Origin: Acanthornis magna
Lineage: Eukaryota > Chordata > Aves > Passeriformes > Acanthizidae
Length of the DNA stretch: 64,000 nucleotides
Assembly (NCBI GenBank): GCA_036785705.1
Contig: JAWUZG010000070.1
Coordinates: 5,777,001 to 5,841,000 of the forward strand
Direction of reading: 5' to 3'
The first letter of the stretch is position 1. The number at the start of each line of letters is the position of its first letter. Positions 39,338 to 53,200 of this stretch are shown piece by piece. Below the pieces are notes generated by a model. The model was not told the origin of the DNA. It ran no database searches and saw only the letters and a program-made list of their open reading frames with translations. The translations under genes and the position numbers were made by a program.

Positions 39338-42300
39338 GTTTACCTCCATAACATGACTTAGTAATTCCACTCCCCTACCATTTCTTGATTACATAGGAAA
39401 ATAACATAAATCAACACAGAATTAACAATGTCTTTAAAGCACTTCCCTCAAGGGTGATTCATCTACAGATTGTTGTAACAGACTGCTTAATGTGCAGAGT
39501 GCCTCTCAAAAGATTAGAAGTTGATTTTCTTTACCTTCTGAAAGGGTAACAGCTTTATCTTTACAACTTTTATATTTAACACAGATATAAAAGTGGTTGT
39601 CATTAAAAACAACAAAGTTAGCTAGTCAGTAAAAATACAAAATCTCCAGAGAAAACAGCACAATTAGGTATTTTAAATGATGGAATTAATTTTAATGGCA
39701 ATCTAATGACTTACTTATGCAGAGCAAAGATGTTCTACATGCTCTGCAGCAAATAAGAATTCCTCAGAACAATGAGCCATCCCACAGAATTCTTCAGGAT
39801 TGCTACTGAGTTGACTGAACCCTTGCAAACATGATTTTCCACACATGGAAGGAATACATACAGGCTATGCTGAAGTTCTGCTCAGGGTTGGACTTGGGAT
39901 TTTTAGATTGGATCCACAAAAACACAAAGACACAACAGAACAGAGTAGAAAGACTGTGGCATTGCCCACAAAGGCTGGAAAGAGTCACAGTGGAGTGCAC
40001 ACACTTTTTTAAAAAGAAAAAAAAAAAAGAATAAAGCAAACACATACATGCCAAATAGCAATTAATGAGTGGCTCTAGGAGCAAGAGCAATCATAATGTG
40101 TCCCTCATATTTGACTGCCTCTGGAGTATACGAAATTCAGCTATGTCCCCACTTAAATTGGGAGCGTAGCTTATCCCTAAAAGGATTCCCATTTCCTACC
40201 CAGCTGCCAGCATTCACTACTGACAAACAGAACAAGTGTATAAAAATCATCTCCTAAGCAGGCCACAAGCAGCAGGGAAAAAATAAAAAAGTAAAACGCA
40301 ACCACTACCCTTGATTTGTCAGACTCCAAGTGCTGCTGCTCTTAGCAAAACATGACACACTTCAAGTTTCATGATGGAAATGACATATTTGGAAATTTGC
40401 TTTACTACTTACTACTGAGCTCTTACCGTTCTTTTTCTAAACAGTGTAACAATGCTTTAACAATTGAGTCACCTTCTCCCAGGAGACTATATCTCAGTAT
40501 TTCCAGGAATTTGTATTGCCAAGTAGCACCATCCCAGAGGTCTGTACCAGGAATTTATAAACTCCATTCTTTCCAAAGAAAGTTTGTAGAAAAGCAGACA
40601 ATATTGTTATTCCATACATAGCCTCCTCCTTTTCCCTGCATGTTTCTACACCAGACTGCTTGAGGAAGTTCATCAGCTATTTGTCATATTCCTAAACCCT
40701 GAACATTGATCAGGAATATGCCTTATATATTGGATTGATATCTTTGTGCATATGTATTTATATATGAAGAGTTTAACAATAACTAGTGTATAACAAAATA
40801 ATTCTCCAAACACTCATCTCAATCTTCAGAAAAGCAAACAGACATCTTCCTTCTTATAAGTGGTTTACAACACGATATATCACAGCCCTTTATAATGTAA
40901 TTTTTAAGACACTTATTTCCATTTATGTTGTATCGGCAAATACAGAAAATGAAGTGCGCAGTGAGACTGTAAATAAGCCAGCTATATTTACATAATGTTG
41001 TAGTAATTTTTGCCAGCAACATAAGAAGCAGTGGGATTTTTGCCTGAAAATCACACACTGAGACCTAGCAAAAATCCTAACCACTAAGTGGAAACCTGAT
41101 GCTGCTGCCTCTTCCAGCTCTAAATCAGATGCAGCAGAAGCTCCACTGTGCCCAGCCCACTGCTGGGGACAGGCAGGGAAGGAGAAGGCTCTGCAGGGCA
41201 CTTAAGAGCCGGGGGGAGCTTCATGCCAGGGAAAGGGGAAAGAATTATGTTGTACAGAGCCTACAGAGGGGAGCTCAGGCCATTGCAGGATACCTAAGCA
41301 CAGAGGTACCCAGATCTATACACAGCAGGGTTTTCACTGCTTCCACTGCTCACGGAATAAATGTAAGAGCTTCTAAATACCTAAGAATAGAAAAAAAAGT
41401 GCTAAACTCCAGATATTTTTTAATCATCTCTACTTGAAAGATTCTCACAAGTGACAGCAAATGCCAGACCTTGCTCCTCATATGCTTACAGACATGCTTA
41501 TTTATATATTGTAATAATCCAGGAGTTGGTTAGCAGGGACTATAATCCATTAAAGCTGTCTGTCCCCACCACCCCCAGTTCCCAATTTGCATTTAAAAGC
41601 ACGGAGCCAGTGAAGATAAAGCTGTTAAAGACTGTTAGAAGCTTCAGCAAAGACAAGACTTACACCAAAAGCTGCATTTTTCTCTTTTGTTTTCCAAACT
41701 GCATTTGGGGTACAGGTTGCAATAAAAAAAAAAGGTGAATTTAACTTCTAATAAAATTGACAATTCCTGCTGTTCAGCTGATGAAATATTACCCTCTTTC
41801 TAAGTACTTTTAGCAGCTGTATTCACACAGAAAGAAAAAATAGAGCATCTTTACAAATTGCTTGTAGCGCTGTTTGTAGAGGGGTGAGTTTCATCTTGTC
41901 CTGTGACAAGGCATTTACGTCTTATGGATGATTTACAGTAAACAGTTTATTTATCTGCCTTATAGTGCATTGTGGCTAATGATTAAAAGGGAAATTAATG
42001 ATCAAATCAATAGCTGCTTTCTGTATAATATCACCCCAATTCTTGGCACTATATACATGTGGAATACAGGCCTTTCCTTCTTACTAATTGCCCATCTGCT
42101 CATACTGGTAATAACATCCTGAAAAACACACACACGGGACCCTTAACTAACTGGGAATATTTATGAAATACGAGGGCTGTGAAGCATAGAACAATTCCAC
42201 ACTTTAAAAAGCTGCAAAATATAACTCGTAAGGCGAAACTGAAGTGACCCAGTTGGATGTGTGCACACCTGTGTACACACTGACACATCTGATCAAGTTA

Positions 42301-43299
42301 TTGAGGTACTTGTTCTGTATTTTTTCAACAAGATAAAGTGCACTGCAGCTGATTATGACTTTCTGACGAAGTGCAATACTGGAATTAAGACATGCTCATG
42401 GGCTACAGTATAATATAGATTATTTTTTTCTAGTAAATTATTTATTTGCAGGCTGCACAGGAGGACAAACTGGCCTTAATGATTCTACACAACCATGGTT
42501 AATCTTATGAAAGAAGGGGCAGAAAGCAGAAGAGAAAAAAAAACAAAACAAAAATCACCCTGAGAATCACCTATTGGGAAAGCTCTAGGTGAAGTACACA
42601 GATGTAAATCAAGGGTCTGGCCTTTTCAGAAGTGGTGAATTGGAAACAGCAGGCAAGTCTTGTGCAACTCAATACCTGATTTTGCAATGTCTTGTAGCAA
42701 CCTGGATTTTATCTGCAATTGTAAGGCAGACTCGCAGCCCCACCAGGAGAGTACAAAAGCCAGCTCTAGGGCATCAGGCCAGACAAAAGCAGAGTTTATG
42801 GTGGAACCAGCGCCACTGGTCCCACAGAAGCAGGCCATGCTGGACCCTGGGTATTGATTAGAGACCTCCTACCGTCTCAAACAAATACAGAGGTGATTTT
42901 TGGCTACAAAGCATTGCCAGCAGACCTACTGGTGGATTTACTTGAAACCTCAGAAAATAGAAGCCTAAAAGAGCAAGTATTTTGGTATAATAGCTGGACT
43001 GCCCAGAACAGTTTGCAAACAACTTGACCATTATAAAGGATACACAACTGTGGCTGAAAAACTATTCACAACTGCTACCATGAGCAGGTTGATTGACTGT
43101 ATTTTAAATGGAATATATTTGTCATATGTGCTAGCATATACAACGTATTTTAAATTTCTCCGAGTCTAACATACAAAAATTTGTGTTCCCAAAGGCAAAG
43201 AGGGGGAGAGTACAGAGGACAATGCAAACATTTTCCCCAAACATGTAATATAAAAAAACCCAAAACAATGTATTCTACACAAGCACACAGCTCTGTTTT

Positions 43300-45110
43300 A
43301 AGTGATGGAGAGGTGACCTAGTCCATTTCCCCACCTACAGCCAGATAAGCTCTATATCTGACATTCCTGAGATACAAGCCTGGGCACTCCTGAAGATTTC
43401 CAGCAATCAATACCTTCTCCCTAAGCAATCCATTCCAGTGCTTCAACAGTCTTGAAATTGGAAATTTTCTCCTTCCCTTCATGTGTCTAACCTTTACCTG
43501 CTTTCCTGCAATTCAAACCTTGTACTTCCTGTCCCATAACTTCTGTACCATAGATAACACCAGGGTCACTACAAGGAAGCCAGTAGAACCCAAAATTTTT
43601 AACCATTTATCACCAGTCAGCTCACAGAATGAAGGAACAGGCTGAACAGAAAAAATACCCAGGACAGACCCTTATGAAACCAGCATGATGTACTGTGTCA
43701 GTTTGAAAGTGAACTACTGGTAATAAAGTACAGTTACTAATCTCCTATTCCATGTAGCCAAATATAGTTCTACCTTGCACATGGCCTGTTTGCTCGAGTC
43801 TCATGCAAGCAAAGCCTTCCTGGAGTCAAGATGGCATTTATGGTTATCCATTATCCACAAATCCTCTGACTCTTCCAAACAGAAGTTAGATTAAATTTAT
43901 CAAAACCAAACCATGTCATACCACGTTACTTGTTTTTCACCTCTTTGCTATCTCCCAGCTGCCTGCAAATAGTTTGTCTGATTATTTCTTCTGGCATTTT
44001 TCATTTCGATTGATACACATCTAATTCCCCACGCCTTTTTAATCCCTTCTTAAATCAAGGCACTAAAGACACACATTTTTCTTTCCACTCTAAATTTTCA
44101 GCCATCCTGATAAAGATAACCTGTCCTTTGAAGACAATCAGTAACAGTTTGAAAATATCTCACCTATTCTGTGCTGGGTATGTGGGGTTTTTGGTCTGGG
44201 CTATGTTTTTCTTTGATCTTACCACTTTCTTGCTAGTTTTAATTGTGTTAGCTGACTGCAAAATGACTGGTTTTTAGGAAAGGAAAATATACACGAGCAT
44301 TGAAATTTTAGCTTTCCTGGTGCTATCAGTTTTTCCTCCCCAAGGAACAGCAGACCAACACTTAGTGGATAGTCTTTTTTTCTGCTAATGTATATATGGA
44401 ATTATTTCTTGTAAAACACACCTCACTGGAAACATAATCAACGCACCTTGAACTTGCAGTCTTGCCCTCATTTTTGCATTCCTCTTTCACTTTCACATTT
44501 AGTGGCTGCTCTACTTTCTTTCTGCCACCTTCCTGCTAGAATTTAACACATGAACAACAAGGAGATCAGTTTCACTGCACGGGACATTTAATACAGTGCT
44601 TTGAGACTTCAGTGCTCTTTCCAGACAATTCCTTTCTTTCATTATACTTGTCCTCATCAGATCTTACTCACAAATCACCTGAGATGATGAACATCTCCAT
44701 CTTCCAGTTTGTCTTTCTTTCTCCGTCCTCCCCTTCTAAGCAAAGAATCATAGAATCATTTAGGGTGGTAAAGACCTTTGAGTCCAACCATTAACCCAAC
44801 ACATGCATGTAAGATCATTTCATAGTCACTGTCTCCAAAGGATTTAATTTCCTCAGCTGATTTTTTCAGATCTGACTAAAGCAAATTTATGTCTTCCCAC
44901 TAACTATTCTCTCCTCTTTGACATCAGAAGGATGGTCACTGCCAGACTCCTGCTTCCCAGCTGATGTTTATCTCCTATTTGTTATTCAAATTTTTCAACT
45001 CTGCAGACATTATCATCCAAATTCTATGCCATGGATAAAGCCACTTGTTATCTTAAAGCAGCTTAGCTTACTTGAGCTTCCTGATTTGGTAAAGCACTTG
45101 TAATTTTACA
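43300..45110 (-). repeat. Long ancient CR1-type LINE relic (minus strand)
   Basis: On the plus strand successive blocks resemble the reverse complement of CR1 ORF2 and its tail: CCATTCCAGTGCTTCAACAG near 43431; GCAATTCAAACCTTGTACTT near 43508; CCAGGACAGACCCTTATGAA near 43659; AAAGCCTTCCTGGAGTCAAG at about 43811, the decayed complement of the YLDFSKAFD motif; TTATCCACAAATCC; GATAAAGATAACC near 44108; and ACCACTTTCTTGCTAGTTTT near 44221. Frames are broken throughout, so the insertion is old. The 3' part appears shortened, since the tail lies only about 250 bases from the catalytic motif. Beyond about 44.75 kb the match is weaker. Confidence 0.55.
44745..44810 (-). repeat. Younger CR1 3' tail inserted in the older relic
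   Basis: The plus strand reads AGAATCATAGAATCATTTAG, then GGTGGTAAAGACC, TTTGAGTCCAACC and ATTAACCC, the reverse of a CR1 3' terminus. It is much better preserved than the surrounding LINE relic, suggesting a nested, later insertion. Confidence 0.8.
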
Positions 45111-46106
45111 AAAGACATGGTTTAGAGGTGTAGGAATCTCTCTTAGTTACCAAAAACTCTACTTGGACAAAGGAGGTAAACTTTTAGATTCACAAGGTGG
45201 TCTGATAGGTAGTTGGTAGGTAGCTTGATTTACAGCCCATGAAAGATCAGGCTTACCAACAAACCTTAAAGGAGAAATCCCACATGTAGAGCTAACGCCA
45301 CAAATGGTACCTATATTTTAATCAGATTTTCTAGTGGCTTTAATTTCTTTAGTTTATTCTAGAACTACAAGCAAGAATATTATGTACAAAACAAGTTATG
45401 TTTTTTTTAACACATACCAGTTATACAAGTTATCCTGACAGATCTTTCAGAGCACTGAACTCAGTCCTGAGTACACTAAAATTTCCAGTTCTGCTTGTTC
45501 ACCCCTTACCTTTTTTCCATTAGTATAAAGACACCTAAGGCATTTGATTACTCCCTGACTTATCTTCTTGTCTGTCCCATGACCTACATGACTAAGCCTA
45601 TTTCCCCTCCTCCTCCATCCCCAGTTTTTGAGCTTTTGTCTAAATTGCTGTTATTTATATTTATTCCTGGAATTTGTCATCCACCAGGTTTTGCCTGAAA
45701 GCTCCTTTATTAGGGTAAAAAAATCAATGTTTTTCTTTCTATTAAGCATCAATGGCTTTTTTTTCCACAAATCCATCTTTCTCTTTAAAAAAAAAAAAAA
45801 AGTAGGAGGTGGCAAAGAAAGTACACTTTACATCAAATGCATGAGAGGAAAGCATCAAATCAGACTCACTGAAAACTATCATTAGTAGAAATGAGAGCAT
45901 TGCCTATACGGCACCTTATTTTCCATACATGTAATGTTAGGATAATAACTTACTTTGCAAATATTCAAAAACCTGTGGTTGAAATGCAGTGTGTAAGAGT
46001 GGGGCACCACAATATGAAAACTAACAAGTTTATATATGCAACAGAATGTATTAAAATTACAAGGTTAGTTTTAAACCATTTATGAAACCAAAGGTAAAGG
46101 CAAGGG

Positions 46107-46134
46107 AAATATATATACACACACACATATATAG
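46107..46134. repeat. TA/CA dinucleotide tract
   Basis: An alternating AT block, then CA units, then AT again. It is a simple compound microsatellite in the intron. Confidence 0.85.
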
Positions 46135-49100
46135 TCTTTTCAGCTTTCCTTATTAACCTGGTTTCCTAGTCATAGAAAAATTAATATTTCTTTGTTAAAA
46201 ATGTCACTTCTATAAGCAGTGTTATCTGAACACATTACTACACAACAGAGTTGAAATTCTTGTAGCTTTACAAGGATTTGAATTTGTAGGTATTATTCTA
46301 TGTTTTGGAGATAGACAATAATGCCTTTCTTTCTTCTGTCTCTGTTTATGCAATGCATAAACACAACTGAAGGAAGAGATGTTGCTTTCCAGGTATAGGT
46401 TTGTATTTGCTGGGATGAAAGAAATGCTAAGCACAAAAAGGCCCTAAAAACTCCCAGATGAGAAAGGTAGAAAACTGCACTAAGTTCAATTGTGTGGCTT
46501 TTGTCAGGCTATATGCTAGTATATAGCATATGGCTGTCCAGCCAGCCCTATGTTCTATTATTCCACGACCATAAAACAGAATACAGTAGATTAATACACA
46601 CCATAAAAGAGCCACCATTATTACTACAGTTCAGTGTGACAATCCCCAAATTAATCAGATTTTTCCTATGCATTTGATTTCAAAGGGAAAAATCCCCAAC
46701 ATTATTGATTAGGAAGCAGGCAGAAGAAGAGCTGCAGTGGCTGTTCCAGCAGTAAGCTGTATCTTCAGAGCAGTGGGTTCTTGAATTTGCCTGTCTGGAA
46801 GAAGCAGGCTAAACAGTAATAGATATTTTACAATCTTGATCATTGCCTAAACAAGTTGCTCCACACCTGCCTCTGTCATGACTTACAGCGCACCCTCATA
46901 AAGCATCCCACACTTCCACTGCTGAACTGATTGCAGGATTATACTGTCCAACCTCATTCTGAGAAAATCCTCTGCACAAATACCAAATGAAAAGCTGTTA
47001 AGAATTTACCTTCCTAGTCGAGCACTTAAGACAGCTTTCCTATTATGTTTGTGTTACCACATATCTTTATCCACCTTATTTTCCATCTTAGGAAAATGGA
47101 CTATCCTAATGTTTATTGCACTGTCTTTGTTGAAGAGGCAACAGATGGAGCAGCTTTCATGTGTCCCATTCAAAATTATTCTCCCATACTCCCCAAAGTA
47201 CAATTCACAGCATATGTTCCTCATGCATCACTTTGGGGCCATATCAGTTATCTTGTGGTTTGGTTTTATTCACCCCCAGCCCCAACCAGATACAGTTTCT
47301 CTGTTTTGCCTGTAAATCACCAACTGATGCTTTCTGTATTTTCTCCACAATTTACTCTCAAAAAACAGGTTAGTACCATGCAGACCTGATTCTATAATCT
47401 TACAGCACTGATGCATTTAGCTTTGGAACTGATTTTGTAGCTTTACATTTATTAGCCTTAGCTATGATAGAATAAATAAGAGAAACTTCATCTTCCTCTT
47501 CCTTGCCTCCAATAATTCATACACAAATTTACTGTGAATGAAAACCACAATTTAAAATAAAAGAAGGTACTAATGAAAAAGGTATAGAAACACAGAATTT
47601 GGTGTTGTGCTGTTGACTGCTGAAGTTTCCATCTGTTAGACTTTGATCATTTAGGGTAATCCAAAATCATATAGGACACAATTTCTCTTATCATGGATCA
47701 GCTGCATTTCACCTACAAACAGAGCTTTTTTTCTTATGTCCTGTTGAACTCTACTCCAGGAAAGTGTAGAAAAAGGACAGAGAGCTTAGTGATTGTATCA
47801 TGCTCACTATCGCTGCAGGAGAGTTAATGTAGTTAAACCAAGACTTGTTAATTAACTGCTCTAAGATGGAGATCCTGCTGTAATCCCATTCTCAACAGTT
47901 TTTCCTCCTGAGGTTTATTCCTACCTGCCTGTTACTGTCATCTCTATACTGGTGGTACTGACCTAGAACGTCTGAACAGTTTTCCCTTTCTTCCAGGACA
48001 ACTCCATGATGCTGCAACCAACCTTAAATTAGGTTCTGCCATGGCCCCTTCCTTCTCTCATGTTCTAAGATTTCACAGATCTTTAGCACACAATTTGCAT
48101 CTATGCACAGCCAGGTGCCCATCTCCCCTCCTTCACACAAGCACAGTATTGCCAATTCTTACTAGGACATGACAAAGAAAAAAAGCCAAGGAAAAGACAC
48201 TGCTGGTGGTCTGTGGACTCAAAGTCCACTCACGCACGATCCTTTATTCCATCCTTCCTCTCACTCCCATCAATTTAAACAGCAGCATCCACAACTGAGC
48301 CAAAAAGTCTCACGGCCTTCTACCTGCAAGAGTTTTTGGTCCTCGCTTTGTGTGAAGGTATCTGCAAACATGTGACAGAGAGAGATTTGATTGCAATTGG
48401 TTTGCCCCTCTTACCTCATTTCCCCAGTTTTACTAAATTTCCCCAGTTGCCTTCTTCTCAAGATCTCATTTGCAGTTCTTTTTTCATGCTATTTTATCAC
48501 ATTTTGATATCAACAAGCAGACCAGGAACCTACCCACCCCCAGTCTTTCCAGTCTCTCCTCTGCAATACCTTTGAACACCTATATACAACTCAGCCCTTG
48601 GGTCAATGCAATTATTTTCTTGCCTTTTTTGCCTGATTATTTCTTTTTCAGCAGTCATTCTTCAATCACAAAGTGTCTTTGCACTGAAAACACTCCTGCT
48701 CCTGGACAAAGAGAGAAGATTTCTCACCATTCCCAGTGTATTGTACATATCATCACACGCAAGAAACTGAAACCTCTTCAAGTCATTGCTTTCAGGAGGT
48801 GATATTTCAAAACTATCTTCTCCCAGTATATAAGACACACTAAGTCCTTTCTACTTCACAATCCGCCAAATCCTTTTCATTTTTTCATTGAAAAAGAAGA
48901 AAGGAAAAGAAACCTAAACCCTGGCACAAGCTATGAACATGTGCATAGAAAACTGAAGGGAAGGGAAATAATTAACAAGTAAGAACTGCTATGAAGGTCC
49001 ATCTAACTAAACAGCTTATAGGAAAACCTGTAAGGTTTTAAGTCTGAGCCACATTGATTAAAGCCAAAATGTTAATGCCTATGGAAGTAGAAGACAAAAA

Positions 49101-50232
49101 GGTCTATGTAAGTTGTCATTATTAAAATGCCTTGGGGAAACTTTCTTATGGTAATTTAATCTGAAAAGGTTAAAACCTTAAACGGTATTACGTTCAGTCT
49201 GTAGGCTGTGCTTCCATACAATGAAAGAGGAACATACAACTTGCTCTTGCAGAAACACTGACTGCTGCTATGTGACCCGTTAACTCCACAGATTTAAGGG
49301 AAAAGCCTAAAGAGAAACATGCCACAAAGTACTTAAGCTTCAGGCAATGCTCAACTTTCTAATGGTCAGGAGAACAGCAGTTTTCCTATGAAATACGGCA
49401 TCAGTTGAAAGTCTAAAGCCCCAGTTACATGGAAATACTCAGAAGCTCCAGCAGAATTAAGGTGTTCTCACAAGAGCAAATTTACCTTCTGCAACTCCAT
49501 TTTCATTGAGCTGGAAAGACAGGCTGAGTTAGCAGATTCCTTTTAACCTCTTGTGCATGCTCTTACAGAAACACTTTCTCATCTCACCCATAGATTGGTA
49601 TGATTTTCAATTGGTATCTTGCCTCCATAGTTTTTGAGAATTAAATAAATCATAAATAAACAAAACAACTTGATTTTAATTGTAATGGGATTGTTTTTAA
49701 CTGAAAACTCCTACTAAAAGGAGAATTCAATCTTCTACCAGATCAAGCTCTTCTGGGCTAGAGTCCAACTAGCTTCAGGATTCTAGTCAAGCATAAGAGG
49801 AAGACGTAGGAATGGACAAAAACAGTGGGTAAGTACAGAAGTAGAAAGTTGCCTATTTACACGTCTAAAACATCGGTAAGAAAAATTCCCTTTAGACACC
49901 GAAACCTTTTATTTAGCTAAGGGATTTTTTAATGCCACACTCTTAGGTGTGACCTCTGAGGACAGACTAGCAAGATGGAATTATTTAGTTATTTAATTTC
50001 AGGATGAGACGAAAGAGAATAAAGCTGTATTCAAAGATGCAAAAGGCTGTCCCAAAAAGGAAAGAAAGAATCTATCCTCCATGTCTCTGGAGAACACCCT
50101 AACTAGTAAAAAACTTAGATTATAGTAAGAAAAAAACAACTCAGGGTAACATACAGTTTTTTTTTTCCTAGAAGAAATGTGAAGCATAAGAGCAGATGAA
50201 GCCAGCATCTTCAGTTTTTTCTATCTAGGGAA

Positions 50233-50282
50233 GGAGATGCTGGAGTTGACTTTACTGAGATCCCCTTCCAACCTTCTCAAGG
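50233..50282 (+). repeat. Possible CR1 3' end remnant
   Basis: GGAGATGCTGGAGTTGACTT, followed by ACTGAGATCC and CCTTCCAACCTT, resembles the last bases of a CR1 tail (GGxTGGACT...GAGGTCCCTTCCAACC). The match is short and old. Confidence 0.35.
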
Positions 50283-53200
50283 CTCACACCAGCCACTTGC
50301 ACATTTGAACTTTACATGTGGTAAACGAATAAACACACTGGAGGTTTAACAACTTTCTTCTTTAAAGGGTCTTGTAAATTAATGTATTATGTATTCGGAT
50401 CCTTCTTTGCATGAAACAGGATACAGTTAGTCCTTGGTTTTGTTTCTACAAATTTATAGCTCTACGAAATTAAGAGAGCCTGACAAAATTGATATATTCA
50501 CATCTTCCCTGCAACCACTAGAAAGCTACAGCTACCAAGACTGTACTAAAGCTCTGGAAGCAGAAGGAAAGGCTCTGGAGCAGCCCTTTCCAGAAGAAAA
50601 TAGATTAGAGAAATAGATCTGGATCACTCCCAGACAGTCTGAGAACTGGGTGAGAAAAACAGAGACATTACCATCTACAAAAGATTAATACTGAACTAGT
50701 AATGTCTTTTAGAGTAAGTTGATAGAAATCCCAGCAGCTTTTGGGTTTCCAGTAGCCCAAGCTCAGGTATCTGTAACTGTCTCCAATGTGCTGCCTCTCT
50801 CTGTCACCTCTTCACAGCAGTCTCAGAACTTGGGTGCTACAAACTGCAGTAGAAGCACATACTATGGTTAATTCCCTAGCAAGGAAAACCCAAAATTTCC
50901 AGGGCGAAATATCAAAACCCATTAAAGTCAGGATACTCTTAATTCATCTCAAATTTACTTCAAAATACACTCAAATTTTTGCAATTAAGAATAAGCTACT
51001 CCAAACCAGCAAAAAGCTCACTAATTAATTGTTCAATAAACCTACACAATCCATTAGACTTTTAATTATATTACTGACTTCAAAGATGGTACAAGGAGTT
51101 CTAAAAATGAACAGCTTCTTCACACTTCATCTGTTATCGTTTACAACTCGACATCTAAATCTTTTCCTTCATCTAAGCAAGAAAAATGGCATTTCAGTAC
51201 TACAGACTGAAAGTCCCTGGACAAAAGTCACAGAATGTTTGCGGAACAAAGCACTGTTTTTCTACCTTGTCAAACAAACTACCACGAACCTGAAATAAAA
51301 CTTGTTTCCCCGTATCATTTAGATAGGAGTAAAAACTCTATCACCTACAATTTGCAACTTCCTGATGATACACAACTCTTGAGGGAAAAAGGAAGAAAAG
51401 ATAGTCACATGGAAAGTCAATACAGGTGAAGGGCTGCGGGGGGGAGGAAATGCTTGTTAGCATTGGCTGGCACTCCTAGGTTTTTCCTCTAAATTCTGCC
51501 CTTTATGAGGTTTCCATTATATTGCCAAAGACAAAACACCAGAGGCTCAATCCTTTGGAGTTCTCCAAAGAAGCAGAAAGAACTTTCCATAGATAACAGC
51601 TATTGGCACAAGACTTGCTGCACTTTAATGCTGCCCAAAGGAGTGACTCACACCACTCATACAAGGCTTTCAAATTTAATCAGCATAAACCCCTGCTTCA
51701 AACTTGCAGTCAGCAGAGAACCTTATGTGACCTCTCACACCTCTTACAGTCAAGCCTACAGATATTTGCATATTCTAGAGAACTATAAAATTGTTTGGCT
51801 TTTTTATCACTTCACATTGCTGGTCACATTAAATTACAAGGCAAATCTGTTGTGCATGCAGAGATCAGGAGTTAGAAACGGAAGAAAAACTGTAATAGTC
51901 TGGGAATCTGCAAAAGGAAGCACTGCATTGAATTTAGCATCAGTATGCATAGATTCTAGTGTCCTTTCTGAAAAAAAAAAAAGGATACTTAAGCTCTGGG
52001 TTACAGCTTCCCTATATTCATTTTTGATAAAGAGGATGTAACATCAGCTTGAAAAAACTTCTATGAAGTTCTTACAGACTCATGGATTTGTTCAGCAGCT
52101 CTTTATGGGTTTCTTTTGTAGCTTTATTCCTTTTACATTTCTATTTTTTTGGGGGTCTCTACTGATCAGGGACATCTACTTGCATGGGAATGCAACTTTA
52201 GCAATGGAAATAAGTGGAAATCTGAATTCACAGCTTCATTTTCTTCCCGATAAAAATCTCTTACATCAGACCCTCTTACACTAAAGTAGTTGTATGAGAA
52301 ATACTTTAGTAATAAAATGTTAGGATACTTCACAAGCAAAAAACACCTGGAAATTATTGACCCAAATTCATTGAGAAATAAGGATATGAAAAGACACACA
52401 AGATTTGAAGTTCCCTGAAAAGACATGCAGAAGATGGAAAGAAACTTCATCTGTGAGTGGGTGCAAAGCATCTCCATCTGCAACCAGCCTGCTGGGTGAT
52501 GTGGAAATTCACCATTTTTTGGTGATTTATTAATTGCAGCAACACACCCGAGCAGTTTGTACTAGACCAACACCCACTCAAGGTGAGTTTAAGTTTAAAA
52601 ACATGATGTTATTTAACATGCTCCATCTCTAAATTCTCTGAAACTAACCCGGGAGCTCTGGTCTTGGGTATCTTTCAAACTCAAGAGCAATGGTGGCAAA
52701 ACAAATCAACTCTGCAGGATAAACTATGCCACTTTTGGGCTGTGAATGAACCAAGCTCTGCCTCCCACCAGTAAACCCAACTGCAGCACAACACATGGGG
52801 ATTATATGCCTTTCCCTACTGTCCGAAGGTGTTTAATGTCATCTCCTCTGTCTGAAAAACATAAGCCAGGAACATAAGGGAAATGCCCTTCTACAGCCTG
52901 GTATACACAAACTTCAGCATTAGCCACAGTTATATCAGAGTTCCTCTGTGTCCTCATGGCGGCCTTGGATAAGTGGTATCTGCCTGTATTCCTATCAAAT
53001 TGCTGGAAGAATAAACTTGCTGCAGCAAAACCAAAACAACCCTAGAGATAGCATTGCAAAATTTGGGTTATTCAGATTTTAACTTTTCTGTATGAACAGG
53101 GAAGAACAGCCTAACAGACCTTCTGAATTAAATTCTTGTTTATCACATAATTTCTCCTTAGTTTCTGGTGTCTGCAACATCTTGGCCTTCCCTTGTGCTT

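Noticed and set aside
51505..52041. 178-codon plus-strand frame in the large intron
   Set aside because: It crosses an A-run, has atypical composition and no recognisable domain, so it is most likely chance.
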